DNA of 36,626 nucleotides from contig MU657306.1 in NCBI GenBank assembly GCA_026770575.1, forward strand, positions 8,055 through 44,680, in the 5' to 3' direction. The stretch's first letter is position 1. Each line of letters opens with the position of its first letter. Of the stretch, positions 30,794-36,626 are shown piece after piece. The position numbers and the translations under genes are program-made. Below the pieces are notes generated by a model that did no database searches, had not been told where the DNA came from, and saw only the letters and a program-made list of their open reading frames with translations. The stretch is from Pelagophyceae sp. CCMP2097 (Eukaryota; Sar; Pelagophyceae).

Positions 30794-31800
30794 ACGCGGC
30801 ACGCGGCACGCGGTGCGCCCACGCGATGTAACGTATCGAGTTTGACTCTTCGAAAGTTGATATTTAAATTTCGAAACGAAATTCAACTCAATAATAATCA
30901 GTTCAAAATTTAAAATGAAATTTAGTCACCTTCATACTGGGAACCCAGTCACTTTCCGGAACTTTGCCGGATTTGACCCACCCAAAAAAGGTTTTGGCAA
31001 ACGTGGTTCAAAATTTCAGACCGGCAAAGTACTGCGCAGTGAGTTAGAAAAGTTTTCGGGGTTCTCCAATAATTATTGGGTTCTCAGCGACTTTTTTTTT
31101 TAGACCGTCCGCTCATCTGGCGTTTTCCCTCCTCAGGGCGCTAGGGATTTTCTCAGCGCGCGCGCGCGGTCCGCGGAGGTCGCGAGTGGCGCGTTCGACG
31201 CGCGGCGTCACGAGCCACACCCTGCACCAAAAGTTTACTGGCGTGGCGCGCACTGTGCGACGGAAGGCGGAAAGTGGGCCGCGGGGCGCTCGCAGCGCGC
31301 TTTGTGGGCCGCTTTAGGCGGTCCTTTTCTCAAGGCGGCGACCACAGGGTACGATAAGGCCCTCCCGGGAGTGTGAGCGCAATCGATCTCCGATAGTCCC
31401 GTCGCCTCGGAACTGGTGTCGGGTGCCCATGAACTAGCTTCTGCAAAAGACCGTTTGTTCCCCCGACTCCTGTGGCCGGCGCGCGAAGCATTTCTTGCTC
31501 CACGCGTTTCCCTTGATCGGGCCTTTCTCGGTCCATAGCTAACCGTTTTCGTCGCTCCTTGGGGCAACCGATCCGCGCCGAGGTCCGTCGCCCGCGCGGG
31601 CAACGTCGCTTCCGCGCGCGCCGGCGCGCCTCGTTGCCATCTACCAAGGCTTCCTTCATCACAAACGAGTACTGTGTTTTTCAGTCCGTTAAATGGCCGT
31701 TAAAGGTCAAGATAGGGCTTTATATACACTTTTGAACCCAAGCTATTGATCAAATTCCGCATGAAATTTCAGATTAAAAAAATAATCGTCTTTCAGCGAC

Positions 31801-31858
31801 CATAGACGGCAGAGCAGTAATCTCGTTATCTGAAGGTCATCAGTTCGATTCGGTCAGG
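31801..31858 (+). repeat. Degraded tRNA-like sequence
   Basis: TAGACGGCAGAGC resembles a polymerase III A box, and AGTTCGATTC, about 30 nt on, a B box. A TCGTTAT heptamer sits where an anticodon loop would be, but stems do not pair properly and the T-arm lacks a base. Best read as a tRNA-derived remnant. Confidence 0.35.
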
Positions 31859-31940
31859 AGGCATGTTTCAGTTATTTTCTTCCCATTGCAACTGATTCGG
31901 CCAGTTCGCGAGTGGCGATTGATGCGATCGCTCAAAGTCA

Positions 31941-32430
31941 GGGTCGCGGGTTCGGATCCCTCGTCGTCAAAGATTTGTTCGACGGCTCATATTTCGTTAT
32001 GTTCTTTTTTGAAGCGCTTTTGATGAAGCGCAGCGGCGATGAGGGGGGGTCCGGGGGGGGCAGCCCCCGGAGAGAACGCGCGAAGGAGCCCGAAGTCCGA
32101 TACTCACCCAATAGACCGATAGTACGTGGGTAACCGTGGATCCTGTGATCAAAAAAAGCGCAGGGTCGCGGGTTCGAATCCCGTCGTCGTCAAAGATTTG
32201 TTTGGCGGCTGCTTCTTTTTTATGTTTCTTTTGAAGCGTTTTTGTGAAGCGCAGCGGCGAGGGGGGGGGGTCCGGGGGGCATCCCCCGGTAGCGAACGCG
32301 CGAAGGAGCTCGATATCCGATACTCACTCTATAGGCCAATAGGACGAGGGCACCCATACATCCTGTGTTCCAAAAATGGATAATAATCCTGTAATTGTAC
32401 GGTCCAGAATCCGATTCCTGTCGTCGGTAA
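31941..32430 (+). repeat. 222-bp tandem repeat with tRNA-like B-box heads (SINE candidate)
   Basis: Unit 1 starts at 31941 (GGGTCGCGGGTTCGGATCCC), unit 2 at 32163 (GGGTCGCGGGTTCGAATCCC), and a worn third head at about 32385-32430 (CCGATTCCTGTCGTCGG). Each head is followed by TCGTCGTCAAAGATTTGTT, then a GAAGCGCAGCGGCGA block, a G-rich run, CCGG, ACGCGCGAAGGAGC and TCCGATACTCAC. The head matches the T-arm of a tRNA (GGTTCGAATCC). Units are about 80-85% alike. No coding capacity. Confidence 0.75.
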
Positions 32431-32847
32431 AGTTGCTCCGGCGCACCCCCTGACCTCCCCTCCGTGCTCGGCGCCTGGCAGTTGAAGGACGCAGAGCCGC
32501 ATCATTCTCCCATTCCCAAAACAAATCCACCAGCCCCGAAGCCCGGCGACCCTATCACTATTTTTTTAAAATTGAATTGTCAAAATGGCCATTAAATTTA
32601 TAGAAGATAACTCTTTTAAGAAAGCGTTTTTTTAGAATGTTGGCTGCCCGGGCCGCGGTGTTGCTCTCCTTAATTCGCTGGGAGGTTGATGCATCTCTTA
32701 GGTAGTTTTGGGCGTAGAATCGCGTGGCGAGCTTAATTTTTCATCCGGCCGCGTCTAGGCCATTTTGAGGTCGGCATCACTTCAGAGGTGGCGCCCGCGA
32801 AGAATCTGACTAGCCAGGCGGATCTGAGAGACACCATCTGCGGATCG

Positions 32848-32898
32848 GCCCAATCTACAGATTGGGCGGCTCAATCTGTAGATTGGGGCATCGAATTC
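32848..32898. repeat. Paired palindromes of CCAATCT...AGATTGG type
   Basis: GCCCAATCTACAGATTGGGC (9-bp arms) is followed at once by GGCTCAATCTGTAGATTGGGG. Related CAGATTGGGCCAATCTGC occurs at 33209-33226. Isolated palindromes of one motif in non-coding DNA; role unknown. Confidence 0.8.
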
Positions 32899-33018
32899 GT
32901 CCAATCTGCATTAATAAAAGCTCCGCGTGTAAATTCGGTCGGGTTGTAGTGCGTCGTTCGTGGCGTGCGATACAGCGTTGGAAAGGCCTCGTCGAGGCGC
33001 ATGTTTTTATGTAAGAAA

Positions 33019-33067
33019 CTAACCTAACCCCCAACCCCAACCCTAACCCTAACCTAAAACCTAACCT
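33019..33067. repeat. Interstitial telomere-like CCCTAA tract
   Basis: Degenerate run of CTAACC, CCCCAA and CCCTAA units (AACCCTAACCCTAACCTAAA). The C-rich strand is on +, as expected for a left chromosome end, but unique DNA continues on both sides. Confidence 0.7.
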
Positions 33068-33382
33068 CACTTCTAATGGCTCTAACTTCTGCTAAACGTC
33101 GATCGAGGCAAAGCGGACGACACATCTCCATCGTAGAATTCAAAACTACGCAGCCCTATTATATCAGATAACGCGTCCGTCCCGTGCATCGCCACTCTCA
33201 AAGAATCGACAGATTGGGCCAATCTGCAGTTTGTGCATCTCAGATCCGCAGTCGAAAACTGTGTCGTTAATGCACAAGAATCCCCAGCCGCTGCTCCCTC
33301 CCCGTCGCCTGCGGTGTCGTCGAAAGGTGTTATTATTGAAAACGACGTACATTTTTAGCTTTTTGTTTTCCTCTTCTGAAAA

Positions 33383-33445
33383 GGGGCAAATCGGCGGATT
33401 TGGGGAGATAAGGTCCTGATCGCCTCGAATCCGTCGATTTGCCCC
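33383..33445. repeat. Long hairpin, 18-bp stem
   Basis: GGGGCAAATCGGCGGATT (33383-33400) and AATCCGTCGATTTGCCCC (33428-33445) pair over 18 bp with one G-T mismatch position, around a 27-nt loop. Pairing extends weakly outward (GAAAA / TTCTC). Possible hairpin RNA, MITE core or terminator; no evidence of transcription. Confidence 0.8.
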
Positions 33446-33576
33446 TTCTCTGACGTCGGGAAACAAAATTTCAATATCACTATAAGGATAAGATTTATTT
33501 ATATCCCGTTTTAGCTTGTTTTCGCAAGCCACTACCAGTTTAGCCCTTGGCTACTAGTACGTATAAGAGCGAAAGT

Positions 33577-33641
33577 AATCGATTCCAGCTGGATTTGATC
33601 GAGAATCGATTCGGAATCGATTCAGCATCGATTCGAATCCG
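33577..33641. repeat. Cluster of AATCGATT palindromes (left)
   Basis: Four occurrences of AATCGATTC, ATCGATTCG or one-off variants within 65 bp. A second cluster lies at 34133-34210. Confidence 0.75.
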
Positions 33642-34132
33642 CCTTGTCCGAATTGCGCGGATGGCCGTGACGCGAATGCCTTCGCGCGTTCCGGCGATTG
33701 CCAGTGGACTCCGAGTCCGACTCGAAACGGCCACCGCGACGGCCGCTGGGGCCTCGCGCTTGGTGCGCAGCGCGCGCGCGAAGCGCGCGCAGCGCGCTCG
33801 GAGAGGGAGATGGGTTGTGGACCTCTGAATACACAGTTTATATACCAAAGGGAAACTTGTAATGCAAGCTGTGACAGTTCACAGTGCACCAGATGTTGTG
33901 AGAGGATATCATAGATGCAGTCAAGTAATTGATCGAGACTCGCCCGCCGGAACGCGGGTTCGAATCTGGATGAAAGATGCACACTAGAGACCCGAATAAC
34001 AAAATTGGGTCGGACGCGACTCATTTATGTTTAGTGGTGATAGTATGGGTCTGAGTTATGGGTCTGAGTTCGAGACTACTTTTTTGCCAGAATTTGTAAT
34101 TATTTTCTTTTTATGGGTTATGGTCGTCATTT

Positions 34133-34210
34133 GAATCGATTCTGAATCGATTCCAGGGTCTATTCAAATCGTGTGAGAATCGATTCTGGCATCGGTTCAG
34201 AATAGACCGA
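34133..34210. repeat. Cluster of AATCGATT palindromes (right)
   Basis: GAATCGATTCTGAATCGATT, then GAGAATCGATTCTGG and ATCGGTTCAGAAT, about 0.5 kb from the left cluster. Together they bracket 33642-34132, which has no recognised gene. Confidence 0.7.
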
Positions 34211-34569
34211 GATTAAATTAGGAATCAATTAAAATCGCTCTTAGACGTAGGGAGTTGAATATCGCCCATAATTCTTTGATTCATTTTCGGTGTTCTTCGA
34301 GAGTCTAGGCCGACGCGCAATGACAATGAGCCTCGAGAGTGGCGTTAAATCCTCTGTGTCTTAGGACTGCGCCCTCGTCCGACTTCCTCCTTCCGCCAGG
34401 TATGCGCGGCGTCCCCTTTTCAGACGGAAATCTACTTCAGCTCTGGTGGACTCATTGTCATTGCTCGTCCACGCCCTGCTCTTCCACGACACGCGTCGCG
34501 TAATCCACCCCCCCTGAATCCCACTGTTCCCTTATTGTTTTGCAAGTTTCAGTGTCGCCCCCCATCAGG

Positions 34570-36174
34570 ATACTGGGAGACCGGGCCGGTAGAGTTCCCG
34601 ACTGGCGTCGAATCGGTGGCCAGTCAGCAGCCGAAGCTAGCGTAGCGCGCGTCGAGGAGCGTGTGGACGAAATCGAGGAGGGCCACGTCCGGGTCGGCGG
34701 CCTCGCAGCTTCGCGGTCCCGTGGTGGTCGCTTTTGTAATCCTCTTGCTGCCGTACTCCTTGACGGCGTCCCGACCTCGCGTGGCGACGACGGTACGCAT
34801 CGCGCCGACCAGACTCGCCCGGCGGAGCGCGGGCCTCCCCCGGCGCTCAGCTCGGATGCCCCCACGACTCTGGAATGCGGCGATCCGAGTACGCCAGCTC
34901 TTCGGCGCGGGTCGGGACTACTGCGGTGGAAGTCGTGCGTGGCGGGCGCGGGCCCGGGGAACATGGCGTCGAAGAGACAAATGGAGCGGCCGAACTCCTC
35001 CGTGACCCCAACAAACCCAAAGCCTTCGATGGTGCGCCTCGCGCGGTCGACGTCCTCCTCCGAGAAAGGCAGCTGCTCCGGGTCATAGCAGGGCCGGCCG
35101 AGGAGCATCCTGGTCTGACAGCCGAAGACGCCTGGCCAGCATGCAAACGTATCGAACGGGTCCGCGGCCAACTCCACCGCGGCCAGGACCTAGTGACAAC
35201 GTCACTAGGACCTAGCGGCGACGTCACTCCCGCCATCCGTCCCTGTGACAATCATGACGCGGTCAGGGACGGCCCCTGTGAGGTTGGTGCAGGATTCGCC
35301 ATGAAGTCCGCAGCCGGGCAGCGTGAGGTCGTTGAAGTGTCCCAGCGGCTTGGGTTTAAAAAAAGTCGACTTGAGGAAGTTGAACGGGTCGCGCAGCATC
35401 GTGAAGCCGACGCCCTGATACGGAAAGTACGGCCCGTGCTCCGTCTTCCACTGCGACGCCTCCATCGCCTGGAGCAGCGCCGCGCGCCCGTGCTCCTTCC
35501 GCACCTAGCGCGGCCCTGCGGCGTTCGTGGGGCACAGCCGCCGTGGGAACCGTCGTGCTCGGAAAGTCTGCCAGGGGCCATACCGCCGTACGGAGACCCC
35601 CCCAGTGCACGAACGTACCTTGGCCATGCCCTGTGAGTACGCTTCAAAGTACGGTTTCCAAGTGGGAATGGCGGTAACGCCCGCCGACACGGTGCCGCGC
35701 CACGCCTGCACGGCGTCGTGCACGGTGCCGCCGCAGTACTCTGCCGGCGGGAACTCGGCCTGGAGAGCTTGCCCGAAGACTATGTTCATCTTTCTACGAA
35801 AGAGCTGCGTCCCGTTGTCCACCACAGCGCGCGGCAGCTTTGGGCAGAACTTGACGTAAAACGCGAAGAACAAAGACGTGCCGCCGCTGTGTGGGACGTG
35901 CATGAACCTACCGCGGCGCGTCTGCGGCCGCGGAGACGCGGCGCAGAGACCCGCAGAGGCCCCGCGGGACAACGCACGTCTTCTGGCGGCCCGCGGCCGC
36001 TGCGGACGCCGCGGTCACGCCGGGCGCCGCACCGGGCGCCGCACCGGGCGCCGCTCCGGGCGCCGCTGCAGCTCCGGGCTGCAATCGCGCGGGCGCCGCC
36101 GCCGCGGGCGCCGCCGCGCCTCGCGCGCACGCCCAGGCGCACACCGCGGCGAGGCGCAGCGCGCGGCGCATGGC
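34570..36174 (-). repeat. Segmental duplication, copy B
   Basis: Second copy of the 29236-30793 segment, same orientation. Differences are scattered substitutions and small indels, including 5 extra bases at 34821-34825 and 3 fewer near 34947. Confidence 0.85.
34623..36171 (-). pseudogene. Sulfotransferase, copy B, probably frameshifted near its 3' end
   Basis: Same exon plan as copy A: 36171-35978, 35907-35619, 35504 to about 35259, 35189 onward. Motifs intact: TFMHVPHSGGTSL, FTMLRDPFNFLKSTFF and FGFVGVTEEFGRSICLF. Signal peptide MRRALRLAAVCAWACARGAA is nearly identical to copy A, with a shorter Ala/Pro stem. Relative to A, five extra bases (GGCGG at 34821-34825) shift the frame inside exon 4, so the ending DPDVALLDFVHTLLDARYA lies out of frame and the open frame instead runs to 34458. 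If that part of exon 4 is really intronic, the gene may be whole. The catalytic motifs lie before the shift, so a product with an altered tail is possible. Listed as pseudogene with moderate confidence. Confidence 0.55.
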
Positions 36175-36254
36175 CCCTCCCAGGGTAACCAGGACCCGGG
36201 GTCCGGCGGGGAAATTAGAGAACCCGAAATCTTTTTTGAAATCTTTCTCATGAA
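36175..36254. other. Short spacer between copy B and LINE fragment
   Basis: 80 bp upstream of the copy B start codon, unlike the region upstream of copy A. It contains CCCGGGGTCCGGCGGGG, then turns AT-rich. It must serve as the copy B promoter, if any. Confidence 0.4.
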
Positions 36255-36626
36255 TCGAGTTTCTATCAACAGGAAATAAAATGTAATGTCATATAATGTA
36301 ATGTAATAAAAATCACAGGATGTCCAGTCCCGGAGGACCTTCTCCTGGCCTAGTCAGATCAACCAACTTAGCACGAATTTGATAGGTTTTTAAATAAGAA
36401 ACGATAAATGAAAGTATCGACGAAATGGGGAGTATTCTCGTGCATGATGAAGTCAACCTTAGCATGGATTGACAGAGAATCAAAAAGAGGAATCTTCTCA
36501 CTTATTCTGCTAAAACACTCCTCACGAGGTAAAGCGTAAGTAGCACAATCTCCCAAAATATGATAAATAGATTCCGTGTACCGCTGGTGACAGCACAGGG
36601 TGTACGGAATGGACTTAGTTCGAGTA
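36255..36626 (-). mobile_element. 3' end of a LINE-like non-LTR retrotransposon (fragment, cut by window edge)
   Basis: Minus strand. A frame open from the window edge reads TLCCHQRYTESIYHILGDC then ATYALPREECFSRISEK, and stops at 36368-36370. The Cys-Cys-His...His-x4-Cys pattern followed by Tyr and Arg-Glu resembles the C-terminal zinc motif after reverse transcriptase in many LINEs. Downstream comes a short AT-rich 3' tail ending in ATTAC-type pentamer repeats (36270-36308), as LINE 3' ends often do. Composition (AT-rich, different codon use) is unlike the host genes. The reverse transcriptase core would lie beyond the window. Confidence 0.6.

Larger units (their letters stand above)
30794..34569. 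other. AT-richer repeat-bearing segment with no convincing host gene
   Basis: 3.8 kb between the sulfotransferase copies. 30830-31090 is AT-rich with repeated GTTCAAAATTT motifs, likely including the copy A promoter. 31120-31660 is GC-rich with minus-strand frames of 110-122 codons (basic, no family recognised; perhaps old element remnants). The rest holds the tRNA-like repeats, hairpin, telomere-like tract and palindrome clusters listed separately. A 122-codon frame at 33164-33532 on the minus strand overlaps the hairpin and is not believed. Confidence 0.6.

Noticed and set aside
29321..30913. 530-codon plus-strand frame across sulfotransferase A
   Set aside because: Antisense to motif-bearing exons; no family features, and copy B breaks the matching frame.
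31330..31662. 110-codon basic minus-strand frame
   Set aside because: Arg-rich, overlaps another equally open frame, no domain; kept only as a note in the segment description.
32163..32190. Intact tRNA gene
   Set aside because: Only the T-arm-like half is present; no acceptor stem or anticodon arm pairs upstream.
33164..33532. 122-codon minus-strand frame
   Set aside because: Runs through the hairpin; composition follows the DNA repeats and no family is recognised.

Overview
The window is nuclear DNA from a GC-rich, intron-bearing microbial eukaryote. All large genes are split by short spliceosomal introns (about 39-180 nt, one of 932 nt), and the best-recognised products are eukaryotic only: a four-domain voltage-gated cation channel, NatA subunit NAA15, eukaryotic selenocysteine elongation factor EFSEC, splicing factor PRP17/CDC40 and a DNAJC17/Cwf23-type J protein. 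High GC, dense genes, selenoprotein machinery and alga-style ion channels fit a chromist alga, perhaps a pelagophyte-like stramenopile. That assignment is inference; no marker gene proves it.

Layout. 1-843: non-coding, with one short-period simple repeat. 844-8881 (+): a channel of about 1,980 residues in at least 14 exons, one of its introns being a 0.9 kb degenerate minisatellite. 9398-10489 (-): aquaporin-family channel. 10902-11588 (+): small five-exon membrane protein. 11740-13817 (-): conserved protist protein with EF-hand-like segments. 14047-15311 (-) and 15505-16908 (+): divergent pair of low-complexity proteins. 17047-20237 (+): NAA15. 20414-22970 (-): EFSEC. 23187-25164 (-) and 25222-26622 (+): PRP17 and DNAJC17, with only 57 bp between their start codons. 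26816-28344 (-): multi-span membrane protein of unknown family. 29282-30790 and 34623-36171 (-): two recent copies of a secretory-pathway sulfotransferase gene.

Between and beyond the sulfotransferase copies the DNA changes character: AT-richer, no convincing host gene, tandem repeats with tRNA-like B boxes, a long hairpin, a telomere-like tract, clusters of short palindromes, and the 3' end of a LINE-like element at the right edge. This looks like a repeat-rich accessory or subtelomere-like segment joined to a compact gene-dense one.

Exon models were built by hand from reading frame, GT..AG sites, phase and family knowledge. Where all junctions could be placed, total CDS lengths came out as whole codons (EFSEC 694 aa, NAA15 945 aa, PRP17 617 aa, DNAJC17 393 aa, aquaporin 287 aa, sulfotransferase A 436 aa, membrane protein 392 aa). 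The chief junctions left open are the channel's I-II linker and its last intron, and two places in the 11740-13817 gene; smaller alternatives are noted in the entries. No operon, CRISPR array, rRNA or intact tRNA was seen.
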